This document shows positions 17,662-27,075 of a stretch of 64,000 bases of DNA, piece by piece. The stretch covers positions 1-64,000 of the forward strand of contig CALKKV010000052.1 in assembly GCA_937992195.1 (NCBI GenBank). Reading direction: 5' to 3'. The notes under the pieces were generated by a model. That model was not told where the DNA came from and ran no database searches. It saw only the letters and a program-made list of their open reading frames with translations. This DNA is from an uncultured Gammaproteobacteria bacterium (lineage in GTDB: Bacteria > Pseudomonadota > Gammaproteobacteria > Arenicellales > Poriferihabitantaceae). The translations under genes and the position numbers were made by a program. Each line of letters begins with the position of its first letter. The stretch's first letter is position 1.

Positions 17662-19809
17662 ATGAAAAAAATAAAATCTGATAAAAATGTGAGTATTGCA
17701 GATTGGCAGCAAAGAGCAGAGTTAGAGTTGCGTGGTGAAAACCTTGATTCAATTGACTGGCATACTCCTGAGGGGATTGCGGTAAAACCGCTCTATACCG
17801 CGGAAGATCTCGAAGGACTTGAGCACCTGGATTCATTGCCGGGATTTGATCCATTCGTTCGGGGTCCCAAGGCAACCATGTACGCTGGCAGACCTTGGAC
17901 CATAAGGCAGTATGCTGGATTCTCTACAGCTGAAGAGTCGAATACCTTCTATCGTAAGAATCTGGCTGCAGGACAAGCAGGGCTTTCCATTGCTTTCGAT
18001 CTTGCGACCCATAGAGGATACGATTCTGATCATGCTCGCGTGGAGGGTGATGTCGGTAAAGCTGGCGTTGCGATTGATTCTGTTGAGGATATGAAAATCC
18101 TGTTTGACCAGATTCCTTTGGACAAGATGTCTGTGTCAATGACAATGAATGGTGCGGTGCTGCCTATTATGGCGATGTATATTGTCGCCGCTGAAGAGCA
18201 GGGTGCTGCGCAAGGGGATTTGTCTGGAACCCTGCAAAACGATATTTTGAAAGAGTTTATGGTGCGGAATACATATATTTACCCGCCGCAGCCGTCAATG
18301 CGAATTGTCTCAGATATCATTGGTCATACCGCGCGATATATGCCACGTTTTAATCCGATCTCGATTTCCGGCTATCACATGCAGGAAGCCGGCGCGACCA
18401 ATGTGCAGGAGCTAGCGTATACCCTGGCCGATGGCCTTGAATACGTTTCGGCAGCCATTGATGCGGGTTTAGATGTCGATGATTTTGCACCGAGATTGTC
18501 TTTCTTCTTTGGCATTGGCATGAATTTTTTTATGGAAGTTGCCAAACTGCGCGCTGCGAGATTGCTTTGGGCGGAACTGATGCGGGAGCGCTTTTCTCCA
18601 AAAAACGAGAAGTCGCTGATGCTGCGAACTCATTGTCAAACCTCCGGTGTTAGCTTGACTAGCTTGGACCCCTATAACAATGTGATCCGGACGACGGTAG
18701 AGGCAATGGCTGCTGTTCTGGGTGGCACGCAGTCGCTGCACACCAACGCTTTTGATGAAGCGCTGGCGCTGCCAACAGAAAATTCAGCGCGCATCGCTCG
18801 CAATACCCAACTGGTTCTGCAAAACGAAGCTGGTTTGACCAATGTGGTTGATCCATTGGCAGGTTCTTACTATGTTGAAAATTTAACCCATAGCTTAGCG
18901 ACAGAAGCGCGGAAAATAATTGCAGAAGTCGATCAGGCCGGCGGGATGACTGCGGCAGTTGAGACTGGAGTGCCAAAGTTAAAAATCGAAGAAGCGGCAG
19001 CGAAAAAGCAAGCGCGTATAGATCAGGGTGAAGAAGTGATTGTCGGCGTCAATCGGTTTGTCAGGGAGCAGGAAGAAGATGTTGATATCCTAGTCGTTGA
19101 TAACGCTGTGGTGCGTGAACAACAAATAGGCAGATTGAAAAAAATACGGGAAACCCGCGATGCTAGCCAATGTGAATCAGCCCTGTCTTATCTTGAATCA
19201 GTCGCTGCATCTGGAGAAGGAAATTTACTTGAAGCTGCTATAGATGCGGCACGAGCACGGGCTTCTGTTGGTGAAATATCCGCTCGTCTGGAAAAGAGCT
19301 TTCGTCGCCATCAAGCGGAAATCAAATCTATTGGCGGGGTATATAGCGCGATGTACGAGGGCGATGAAGTATTTGACCAGTTGAAAATTCGAGTAGACGC
19401 GTTTGCCGAGGATAATGGCAGACGACCGCGAATGTTAGTCGTAAAGCTCGGGCAGGATGGTCATGATAGAGGCGCTAAAATTATTGCAACTTCATTTGCA
19501 GATATGGGATTTGATGTAGATATCGGGCCGTTGTTTCAAACCCCAGAGGAAGCGGTGCGTCAGGCGGTTGAAAATGACGTACACCTGATTGGTATCTCTT
19601 CCCAGGCCGCTGGCCATCGTACCCTGGTACCGGGTGTCTTGGCTGCGCTTAAGAAAGCGGATGCGAATGATATAAAAGTAATTTGCGGAGGTGTTATTCC
19701 TCCTGGAGATTATCAGATGTTGATAGATAGTGGCGTTGCTGCGGTGTTTGGTCCGGGGACCAATATTCCCCAGGCTGCTTCAGAAATCATTGATATACTA
19801 GAATCCTGA
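17662..19809 (+). CDS. scpA: Methylmalonyl-CoA mutase
   Basis: A 715-residue single-chain adenosylcobalamin enzyme converting (R)-methylmalonyl-CoA to succinyl-CoA. The N-terminal TIM barrel contains [31 protein letters not shown] and the [10 protein letters not shown] substrate loop. The C-terminal B12 domain has [10 protein letters not shown] (the lower-ligand His near residue 602), [10 protein letters not shown] and GGVIPPGDY. It heads the cluster scpA, pccB, pccA, meaB, mce, with a 124-bp gap before pccB. No cobalamin riboswitch was recognised in the 241-bp upstream region. Confidence 0.97.
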   Translation: MKKIKSDKNVSIADWQQRAELELRGENLDSIDWHTPEGIAVKPLYTAEDLEGLEHLDSLPGFDPFVRGPKATMYAGRPWTIRQYAGFSTAEESNTFYRKNLAAGQAGLSIAFDLATHRGYDSDHARVEGDVGKAGVAIDSVEDMKILFDQIPLDKMSVSMTMNGAVLPIMAMYIVAAEEQGAAQGDLSGTLQNDILKEFMVRNTYIYPPQPSMRIVSDIIGHTARYMPRFNPISISGYHMQEAGATNVQELAYTLADGLEYVSAAIDAGLDVDDFAPRLSFFFGIGMNFFMEVAKLRAARLLWAELMRERFSPKNEKSLMLRTHCQTSGVSLTSLDPYNNVIRTTVEAMAAVLGGTQSLHTNAFDEALALPTENSARIARNTQLVLQNEAGLTNVVDPLAGSYYVENLTHSLATEARKIIAEVDQAGGMTAAVETGVPKLKIEEAAAKKQARIDQGEEVIVGVNRFVREQEEDVDILVVDNAVVREQQIGRLKKIRETRDASQCESALSYLESVAASGEGNLLEAAIDAARARASVGEISARLEKSFRRHQAEIKSIGGVYSAMYEGDEVFDQLKIRVDAFAEDNGRRPRMLVVKLGQDGHDRGAKIIATSFADMGFDVDIGPLFQTPEEAVRQAVENDVHLIGISSQAAGHRTLVPGVLAALKKADANDIKVICGGVIPPGDYQMLIDSGVAAVFGPGTNIPQAASEIIDILES

Positions 19810-19933
19810 AGAATCACTTTCTTCTTAGTCGTTAGGCCGAAGAGCTTGATACGGCACCGCTTCTGTGTTGATCGGTAGATTCTACTTTTCGTTTTCAATC
19901 CAGTTTATTAAAACCTCTTTATAATTAGAACAG

Positions 19934-21466
19934 ATGCAAAATATTATCCAACAATTAGAAAAAAAACGCGCAACAGCGAAGATGGGGGGCGGCGAAAAAC
20001 GGATTGATGCACAGCATGCAAAAGGCAAGCTAACGGCCAGAGACAGAATAGAAGTGCTGCTCGATGAAGGGAGTTTTGAGGAGTGGGATATCTTTGTTGA
20101 ACATCGTTGCACTGATTTTGGTATGCAAGAGAAAACTATTCCGGGAGACGGTGTTGTAATCGGATACGGCACTATCAACGGTCGTTTGGTATTTGTCTAC
20201 AGCCAAGACTTTACCGTGTTTGGTGGATCTCTATCGGAAGCGCACGCGGAAAAAATTTGTAAGGTGATGGATCAGGCGATGAAAGTTGGGGCACCCATCA
20301 TCGGAATTTCTGATTCGGGTGGTGCCCGAATCCAGGAGGGTGTGGCCTCACTGGGCGGATATGCGGAAGTGTTTCAACGCAACGTGATGGCTTCAGGTGT
20401 GGTACCTCAGATATCTCTTATTATGGGACCTTGTGCCGGTGGTGCAGTTTATTCCCCTGCGATTACCGACTATATTTTTATGGTCGAAGATAGTTCTTAT
20501 ATGTTTGTTACCGGCCCTGATGTTGTTAAGACAGTAACCCATGAAACCGTTTCGGCAGAGGATTTGGGTGGCGCAACAACTCATACAACGCGATCCGGGG
20601 TTGCCGATCTTTCGTTTGAAAATGATATTGATGCCTTGGTGAAAACAAGGCGTTTTATTAACTTTCTGCCTTCCAATAATAAAGAACAGGCACCACATCG
20701 GAATACCGATGATAATCAGGATAGAGCCGAACCGTCGTTGGATACGCTAATCCCTGAGAACCCTAATCAACCTTATGATATGCATGAGGTGATTTTAAAG
20801 TTGGTGGATGAAGGTGACTTTTTTGAGCTTCAGCCGAACTATGCGAAAAATATTATTATCGGTTTTGGCCGGATGGAAGGTTCGACAGTGGGGTTTGTGG
20901 CCAATCAGCCCATGGTGCTTGCTGGTTGTTTGGATATTAATTCATCGATAAAGGCTGCACGTTTCGTTCGATTTTGTGATGCATTTAGCATTCCGATTAT
21001 TACTCTGGTTGATGTACCTGGGTTTATGCCAGGCACTTCTCAAGAGTACGGTGGGATCATCAAGCACGGCGCGAAATTATTATATGCCTACGCCGAATGC
21101 ACTGCTCCAAAGATAACCGTGATAACCAGAAAGGCATACGGCGGCGCCTATGATGTGATGGCGTCAAAGCATTTGAGAGGCGATGTGAATATTGCATGGC
21201 CGAGTGCGGAGATTGCGGTGATGGGGCCGAAGGGAGCAGTCGAGATTATTTTTCGTGAAGAAGCTAAAGATCCTGAAAAGCTGGAACAAAGAACCGAAGA
21301 ATATAGAAGCAAGTTCGCTACCCCTTTTATTGCGGGTCGCCGTGGATATATTGACGACGTTATTCTCCCGCGTAATACGAGAAAACGCGTCTGTCGTTCA
21401 CTTGCAATGCTAGCGCAGAAAGATCTGCAAAATCCGTGGAAGAAGCACGGAAATATACCGCTGTAA
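19934..21466 (+). CDS. pccB: Propionyl-CoA carboxylase, carboxyltransferase (beta) subunit
   Basis: 510 residues of a biotin-dependent acyl-CoA carboxyltransferase that passes CO2 from carboxybiotin to propionyl-CoA. Acyl-CoA and biotin pocket motifs are [32 protein letters not shown] and, in the C-half, [18 protein letters not shown] and [14 protein letters not shown]. Context (methylmalonyl-CoA mutase, MeaB and epimerase) makes propionyl-CoA the natural substrate rather than methylcrotonyl- or geranyl-CoA. pccA begins 14 bp downstream. Confidence 0.95.
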   Translation: MQNIIQQLEKKRATAKMGGGEKRIDAQHAKGKLTARDRIEVLLDEGSFEEWDIFVEHRCTDFGMQEKTIPGDGVVIGYGTINGRLVFVYSQDFTVFGGSLSEAHAEKICKVMDQAMKVGAPIIGISDSGGARIQEGVASLGGYAEVFQRNVMASGVVPQISLIMGPCAGGAVYSPAITDYIFMVEDSSYMFVTGPDVVKTVTHETVSAEDLGGATTHTTRSGVADLSFENDIDALVKTRRFINFLPSNNKEQAPHRNTDDNQDRAEPSLDTLIPENPNQPYDMHEVILKLVDEGDFFELQPNYAKNIIIGFGRMEGSTVGFVANQPMVLAGCLDINSSIKAARFVRFCDAFSIPIITLVDVPGFMPGTSQEYGGIIKHGAKLLYAYAECTAPKITVITRKAYGGAYDVMASKHLRGDVNIAWPSAEIAVMGPKGAVEIIFREEAKDPEKLEQRTEEYRSKFATPFIAGRRGYIDDVILPRNTRKRVCRSLAMLAQKDLQNPWKKHGNIPL

Positions 21467-21480
21467 TCAGGAGTTTTATC

Positions 21481-23472
21481 ATGTTTAAAAAAATACTGAT
21501 TGCTAACCGCGGTGAGATTGCCTGTCGTGTAATAAAAACAGCTAAGCGAATGGGGATTCATACGGTTGCTGTTTTTTCCGATGCAGACCGAAATGCCAAC
21601 CATGTGGAGCAAGCAGATGAAGCTATTCATATCGGTGGATCTGCAGCGTCGGATAGTTATCTTATTGCTGAAAAAATTGTTCAAGCCTGTGTGGATTCGG
21701 GGGCTGAAGCGGTGCATCCCGGTTACGGTTTTCTTTCCGAGAACGCTGAATTTGCCAAAGCGCTTGATGCGGCCGGCATTACATTTATCGGCCCTAAAGA
21801 GAAGGCGATCAAAGCGATGGGAGATAAAATCACTTCCAAGCTGCTCGCCGAAAAAGCAGGGGTCAACGTCATACCTGGTCATACTGATGTGGTAAAAGAT
21901 GCTGAAGAAGCGTTACAGATATCCGAACGCATCGGCTATCCGGTGATGATAAAGGCGAGTGCGGGTGGCGGTGGTAAAGGAATGCGTGTTGCCTGGAATA
22001 ATAAGGAATGCAAGGAAGGCTTTGAACGTGCAACCAGCGAAGCAGTTTCCAGTTTTGGTGATGGAAGAATTTTTATCGAAAAATTTATAGAGCAACCAAG
22101 ACATATTGAAATTCAGGTGATCGCAGATCAACATGGAAACGTAGTCACTCTTAATGAGAGAGAATGCTCGATCCAGAGGCGGCATCAAAAAGTTATTGAA
22201 GAGGCGCCTTCCCCATTCATCGATGCATCGACGCGAGCTGCAATGAGCGCGCAGGCGGTTGCGTTATCTAAAGCTGTTGACTATGAATCGGCGGGAACGG
22301 TTGAGCTCATTGTTGACGCAAATCGTAATTTCTATTTCCTTGAAATGAATACGCGGTTGCAGGTGGAGCATCCTGTTACCGAGATGATAACCGATCTTGA
22401 TCTGGTGGAGCTGATGATCCGGGTTGCGGCCGGAGAGAAACTGCCAATTCAACAAAGTGATGTCGGGATTAACGGCTGGTCTATGGAGTCAAGAATCTAT
22501 GCGGAGAGTCCGTTTCGAGATTTTCTGCCGAGCACAGGTAGATTGGTACGCTATCAGGCACCTGCAGAAAACGATCATGTTCGTGTTGATACCGGAGTGA
22601 AGGAAGGTTCGGAAATTTCGATGTTCTATGATCCGATGATAGCGAAGCTCGTGACCTGGGGGCCGTCAAGAGAGGAATCTATTGATTCAATGCGTCACGC
22701 CCTGGATCAGTATTATATTCGTGGCGTAGACACTAATCAGTCTTTCGTTGCCGCAATAATGGCGCACCCGCGTTTTCAGCGCGGGGAGCTTACGACCAAT
22801 TTTATTGCCGAAGAATACCCAGACGGTTTCAAAACCGACAGAGTCGCTAGCGTAGACTGGGGCCCTGCATTGGCGGTAGTTGCATCGATACAGCAAAGAC
22901 TGGCGTTGCGCGCTGCAACGATATCCGGACAGATGGCGGGCTATGGGCGAGACGTCAGTCATGACTGGGTGTTGATGATCGATCGCAAATCTCACCCTGC
23001 AAAAATTGATTGTGAAGACGGCGACTGGGTTGTGACAATGGATGGTAAAGACTATCGAATCAGTGATCATTGGAGCGCCGTCGATGCGGTTTATTCTGGT
23101 GTTGTAAATGATCAAACGTTGTCGCTACAAATTGAGATAGACGGAGTAGGTTACTACCGCGTTTCCTACGCAGGCAGCCAGATTGATATCGGCGTTTTTA
23201 CGCCAAAAACAGCGGAGCTATTCCAGTATATGCCGGTAAAGCAGGCACCGGATTTATCTGGATTTCTTCTATCCCCTATGCCTGGTTTGCTGGTCTCGGT
23301 TTCTGTCGAGGTCGGGCAATCTGTTAAAGCAGGAGAAACACTGGCGGTTATTGAAGCGATGAAGATGGAGAATGCGATGCTGGCTGAAAAAGATGTGGTC
23401 ATTGCGAAAGTGCTGGCAGATGCAGGTGCTACGCTGGAAGTTGACCAACCAATTATAGAGTTCGAGGGTTAG
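21481..23472 (+). CDS. pccA: Propionyl-CoA carboxylase, biotin carboxylase/carrier (alpha) subunit
   Basis: 663 residues from ATG 21481, which has a CAGGAG box upstream. An upstream in-frame start at 21436 overlaps pccB and is unlikely, because MFKKILIANRGEIACRV is the classic beginning. The ATP-grasp biotin carboxylase part has KASAGGGGKGMRVAW, ERECSIQRRHQKVIEEAPSP and EMNTRLQVEHPVTE. A linker region about 500-590 is followed by the biotinyl domain with VIEAMKMENAML, where the Lys is biotinylated. It makes carboxybiotin for PccB. Confidence 0.96.
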   Translation: MFKKILIANRGEIACRVIKTAKRMGIHTVAVFSDADRNANHVEQADEAIHIGGSAASDSYLIAEKIVQACVDSGAEAVHPGYGFLSENAEFAKALDAAGITFIGPKEKAIKAMGDKITSKLLAEKAGVNVIPGHTDVVKDAEEALQISERIGYPVMIKASAGGGGKGMRVAWNNKECKEGFERATSEAVSSFGDGRIFIEKFIEQPRHIEIQVIADQHGNVVTLNERECSIQRRHQKVIEEAPSPFIDASTRAAMSAQAVALSKAVDYESAGTVELIVDANRNFYFLEMNTRLQVEHPVTEMITDLDLVELMIRVAAGEKLPIQQSDVGINGWSMESRIYAESPFRDFLPSTGRLVRYQAPAENDHVRVDTGVKEGSEISMFYDPMIAKLVTWGPSREESIDSMRHALDQYYIRGVDTNQSFVAAIMAHPRFQRGELTTNFIAEEYPDGFKTDRVASVDWGPALAVVASIQQRLALRAATISGQMAGYGRDVSHDWVLMIDRKSHPAKIDCEDGDWVVTMDGKDYRISDHWSAVDAVYSGVVNDQTLSLQIEIDGVGYYRVSYAGSQIDIGVFTPKTAELFQYMPVKQAPDLSGFLLSPMPGLLVSVSVEVGQSVKAGETLAVIEAMKMENAMLAEKDVVIAKVLADAGATLEVDQPIIEFEG

Positions 23473-23508
23473 CCCTATCGCGACAGCCCCGAATATTCGT
23501 CAGAGACT

Positions 23509-24501
23509 ATGCCTCTTATTGAACTAGATCGTTTGCGTGCCGCAGATCCGCGTGCTTTGGGAAGAGCGATCACGTTGATTGAGTCGAGTAAACCTGATCA
23601 TCGTGAGCAGGCTGAAAAATTGTTGTCCGAAGTAATGCCGTTCACTGGTGAGTCGTTGCGAGTCGGTATCACAGGTGTACCGGGCGTTGGCAAGTCGACT
23701 TTTATCGAGGCGTTAGGTAATCATGTCATTGAGCAAGGGCATAAAGTGGCGGTGCTAACTGTTGATCCAAGCTCGTCTATTAGCGGCGGATCAATTCTGG
23801 GTGACAAGACTCGCATGCCAACCCTTGCTGTTAATCCCTCGGCATTTATTCGGCCGTCACCCTCCGGCTCAACTCTTGGTGGTGTTGCGCGCAGAACTCG
23901 AGAGGCAATTTTACTGTGCGAGGCCGCGGGCTTTGATATTGTGATTGTTGAAACAGTAGGCGTTGGTCAGTCCGAAACCCTGGTGTCTGAAATGACAGAT
24001 ATTTTCTTGCTGATGCTGCTTCCCGGTGGCGGAGACGATTTACAGGGAATAAAACGTGGAATTATGGAGCTCGCGGATATCGTTATGGTTAATAAATCTG
24101 ATGGTGATATGCAGCAAGCGGCGACTATTTCCGCTTCAGACGTACAACATGCACTACAATTAATTAAGCAAAAAATGACGCGTTGGAAAGTACCGGTCTT
24201 ATCTATTTCCGCCTTGCATAAGATCGGAATTGAGGAGGTTTGGTACGAGGTAGGACGATATAGATCGTTGATGCAGAGTGACAGCGTGTTTTATTCTCGC
24301 CGTCAGCAGCAGTCTCTAGACTGGATGTGGAGAGAGACAGGAGACATTTTGCTCCAAAAAGCAATGCAGAATCATAACATTGCTGTTGAACGTGAACGTT
24401 TGCAAAATGAAGTGCGAGAGGGAAAACTGTCGGCGACCGTAGCAGCAAACCGCTTGGTGGCAAAATTAGCCAAAGATGGCGCGTTTAAACTAGTTGACTG
24501 A
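23509..24501 (+). CDS. meaB: Methylmalonyl-CoA mutase-associated GTPase MeaB
   Basis: A 330-residue G3E-type GTPase that loads and protects the cobalamin cofactor of methylmalonyl-CoA mutase. Visible motifs are Walker A GITGVPGVGKSTFIEALG (residues 53-70), VLTVDPSSSISGGSILGDKT, VETVGVGQSE and the NKSD base-recognition motif. A C-terminal helical dimerisation arm ends in NRLVAKLAKDG. It lies 36 bp after pccA and 9 bp before mce, in the same operon as its client mutase. Confidence 0.96.
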   Translation: MPLIELDRLRAADPRALGRAITLIESSKPDHREQAEKLLSEVMPFTGESLRVGITGVPGVGKSTFIEALGNHVIEQGHKVAVLTVDPSSSISGGSILGDKTRMPTLAVNPSAFIRPSPSGSTLGGVARRTREAILLCEAAGFDIVIVETVGVGQSETLVSEMTDIFLLMLLPGGGDDLQGIKRGIMELADIVMVNKSDGDMQQAATISASDVQHALQLIKQKMTRWKVPVLSISALHKIGIEEVWYEVGRYRSLMQSDSVFYSRRQQQSLDWMWRETGDILLQKAMQNHNIAVERERLQNEVREGKLSATVAANRLVAKLAKDGAFKLVD

Positions 24502-24510
24502 ATGTGAAGA

Positions 24511-24915
24511 ATGATTGGTAAATTAAATCATGTTGCAATTGTTGTTCCTGACTTGGGCATAGGTGCAGACCAATATAGAAATACTTTTGGTGCGGAGGTA
24601 TCAGAGCCTGTTGATTTGCCTGAACACGGTGTAACTACTGTTTTTGTTAACCTGCCAAATACAAAAATTGAGCTGTTGCATCCGCTTGGTGAAGATTCTC
24701 CTATTACTAAATTTCTTGAAAAAAACCCTGCTGGTGGGATTCATCATCTCTGTTACGAGGTTGTTGATATCGGTTTGGCTGCTGACAGGTTAGTTGCGAG
24801 AGGCATGCGTGTGCTTGGTGATGGCAAACCAAAAATTGGTGCTCATGGTAAACCGGTTCTGTTTGTTCACCCCAAAGATGCGCTTGGAACCCTGATTGAG
24901 CTCGAGCAGATTTAA
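24511..24915 (+). CDS. mce: Methylmalonyl-CoA epimerase
   Basis: A 134-residue vicinal-oxygen-chelate protein that interconverts (S)- and (R)-methylmalonyl-CoA, the link between PCC and the mutase. The paired beta-alpha-beta-beta-beta units show KLNHVAIVVPDL, KIELLHPLGEDSP, GGIHHLCYEV and a final GTLIELEQ, giving the metal-binding His and Glu set. It begins 9 bp after meaB and completes the pathway genes. Confidence 0.95.
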   Translation: MIGKLNHVAIVVPDLGIGADQYRNTFGAEVSEPVDLPEHGVTTVFVNLPNTKIELLHPLGEDSPITKFLEKNPAGGIHHLCYEVVDIGLAADRLVARGMRVLGDGKPKIGAHGKPVLFVHPKDALGTLIELEQI

Positions 24916-24939
24916 CAGCTATCGACATTTGCAACAACA

Positions 24940-25947
24940 ATGCGCATGAATCAATCGTTGATTGATCAAACGGCAATATCGGGAGCAGTAGCCGGTACCT
25001 GGCTTGAACCGCTCGTGGTTGATCTGTTTCGGCATAGTACAGAGTTGCTTGAAAAACGCCCCCATGGTGATCGAAAAAAATGGCTGGACGCGATTTGCGG
25101 ACTGCCAGAGATCAACGTTTCAGCTGTGAACTTTGATCGTGAAGCTGTGTCTTGTGAATCAACAAATGCACTTTCTCGTGTCAAGATCGAACGGGTTCGG
25201 AACAATCTGATGCAGTTGCATCCCTGGCGCAAAGGACCCTTTGATCTGTTTGGAATTAGGGTTGATTCTGAGTGGCAGTCAAACAAGAAGTGGGGCAGGA
25301 TTGAAAACAAGATAGCATCGTTAAGAGATAAAACAGTTTTAGATGTTGGTTGCGGCAATGGCTATTACCTTTTTAGAATGCTTGGAGCGGGTGCGAAAGC
25401 GGTAGTTGGTATAGATCCTACCCAGCTTTTTATTGCGCAGTTCGCTGCACTCCAAAATTACTTTGGGGCGAAAAAAGCGATTGTTTTACCAATGAAAGGT
25501 GAAGAGTTTTTAAGCGACTCGAAGTTTGACAGGTTGGAGGGTTTCGACTCTATTTTTTCAATGGGGGTTTACTATCATCGAAAGAATCCGCTGTCGCATT
25601 TGGAAGAGCTTTATCGTTTGCTAAATGAAAACGGTGAACTGGTGTTAGAGACGCTCGTTATTGCGGGTGGGCAGAATAGTGAGCTTGATATTCCGGACCG
25701 ATATGCGCAAATGCGAAACGTTTGGTCGGTGCCAACGGTGAACAAGTTGTACGAGCAACTGGAGGTCGCAGGGTTTTGCAATTGCCAAAAAATTGACCTC
25801 ACGCCGACTACGGTCGAGGAACAAAGATCAACTTCCTGGATGCAGTTTGATTCTCTTGATAAATTTCTCGATCCCAATGATCATAAAAAAACTATAGAAG
25901 GATTGCCTGCGCCACTACGTGTCACCGTTACAGCGCGCAAAAAGTGA
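24940..25947 (+). CDS. cmoB: tRNA U34 carboxymethyltransferase CmoB
   Basis: A 335-residue enzyme that transfers a carboxymethyl group from carboxy-SAM to 5-hydroxyuridine at tRNA position 34. The N-terminal domain includes WRKGPFDLFGIRVDSEWQSN; the Rossmann core has VLDVGCGNGYYLFRMLG and FDSIFSMGVYYHRKNPLSHLEEL. It is usually beside cmoA, which makes carboxy-SAM; cmoA is not here and must be elsewhere. The stop codon abuts the selU start with no gap, forming a tRNA-wobble block. Confidence 0.94.
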   Translation: MRMNQSLIDQTAISGAVAGTWLEPLVVDLFRHSTELLEKRPHGDRKKWLDAICGLPEINVSAVNFDREAVSCESTNALSRVKIERVRNNLMQLHPWRKGPFDLFGIRVDSEWQSNKKWGRIENKIASLRDKTVLDVGCGNGYYLFRMLGAGAKAVVGIDPTQLFIAQFAALQNYFGAKKAIVLPMKGEEFLSDSKFDRLEGFDSIFSMGVYYHRKNPLSHLEELYRLLNENGELVLETLVIAGGQNSELDIPDRYAQMRNVWSVPTVNKLYEQLEVAGFCNCQKIDLTPTTVEEQRSTSWMQFDSLDKFLDPNDHKKTIEGLPAPLRVTVTARKK

Positions 25948-27075
25948 ATGCAGAAAATGACGAGAGATAACACATCGGAATACCAGAGATTATTCCTGCA
26001 AGATGTGCCGATGATTGATACCAGAGCGCCAGTCGAATTTCAAAGGGGCGCATTTCCGCATGCCATAAATTTGCCCTTGATGACTGATGAGGAGCGACAC
26101 TTGGTAGGTACACGTTATAAACAGGCCGGTCAAGATTTTGCAATTCAGCTGGGTCGAGAGCTGGTGACATCAACTTTGCAGGCTGAGCGGACAGACCAAT
26201 GGCTTGAATTTGTTGAAAATAACCCTGAAGGTTATCTTTATTGTTTTCGCGGAGGTCTCCGCTCAAGAATTACTCAACAATGGATTGCTGAGCGCGGCGT
26301 CGATTATCCGTATGTAGAAGGTGGCTATAAAGCCATGCGACGATTCTTGATCGATCGGTTCGAATCGGATCTAGCGAATGGAAATTTCGTGTTGATCAGC
26401 GGAAGAACAGGTGTTGGAAAAACGATTTTATTGAATCGTATTCAGCGGGCTATTGATCTCGAAGGACTTGCCAATCATCGTGGCTCCAGTTTTGGGAAAA
26501 TGGCGAATCCGCAACCCAGTCAGATTTCATTCGAAAATAGCCTTGCCATTGCTATGCTGAAGTTGACGCACGCCGATACTAATAGAAGCGATTCTGTCTG
26601 GATTGAAGGCGAAGGGCGGCAGGTAGGGAGTTTGGGATTGCCCTCGGCTCTGTGGCAGAAAATGCAGGAGTCACCCGCGGTAGTTCTCGAAGCAGAAATG
26701 TCTCGAAGGATTGATATCGGTGTACAAGATTATGTTGTTGATCTGCTCAAACGAATCCAAGAGCAACACCCTGGAATTGACGGCTTTGATCTTCTTGTCA
26801 AAAGGCACCAGCTCAGTTTAAAAAAGATACAAAAAAGACTGGGACTTGAGCGATATAAATTGGCCTGCGGGATGTTGGATGAGGCGGTGACGGCGCATCG
26901 TGACCATAATGATTTGGAAGGTTATCGACCATTTATCAGCTTCTTGCTTGCGTACTACTATGATCCAATGTATGACTATCAGTTTAAAAAACTGAATGCA
27001 AAGATCCTTTGCAGAGGAGACGAAGAAGAGCTATTGCAATACCTTAGATCGAATGAAATTGGGTTATTAGATTGA
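25948..27075 (+). CDS. selU: tRNA 2-selenouridine synthase SelU/MnmH
   Basis: 375 residues. The N-terminal rhodanese domain has MIDTRAPVEFQRGAFPHAINLPLM and active-site Cys99 in YCFRGGLRSR. The C-terminal P-loop domain begins with ISGRTGVGKT (152-159 core). It replaces the sulfur of 2-thiouridine at the tRNA wobble position with selenium by way of a geranylated intermediate. The ATG follows the cmoB stop directly. The selD fusion gene starts within its last four bases, so the enzyme and its selenophosphate supplier are translationally coupled. Confidence 0.94.
   Translation: MQKMTRDNTSEYQRLFLQDVPMIDTRAPVEFQRGAFPHAINLPLMTDEERHLVGTRYKQAGQDFAIQLGRELVTSTLQAERTDQWLEFVENNPEGYLYCFRGGLRSRITQQWIAERGVDYPYVEGGYKAMRRFLIDRFESDLANGNFVLISGRTGVGKTILLNRIQRAIDLEGLANHRGSSFGKMANPQPSQISFENSLAIAMLKLTHADTNRSDSVWIEGEGRQVGSLGLPSALWQKMQESPAVVLEAEMSRRIDIGVQDYVVDLLKRIQEQHPGIDGFDLLVKRHQLSLKKIQKRLGLERYKLACGMLDEAVTAHRDHNDLEGYRPFISFLLAYYYDPMYDYQFKKLNAKILCRGDEEELLQYLRSNEIGLLD

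Noticed and set aside
21148..21882. Long antisense open frames, such as the 244-codon frame opposite pccB/pccA
   Set aside because: They lie opposite strongly conserved genes and their translations show no family motif.
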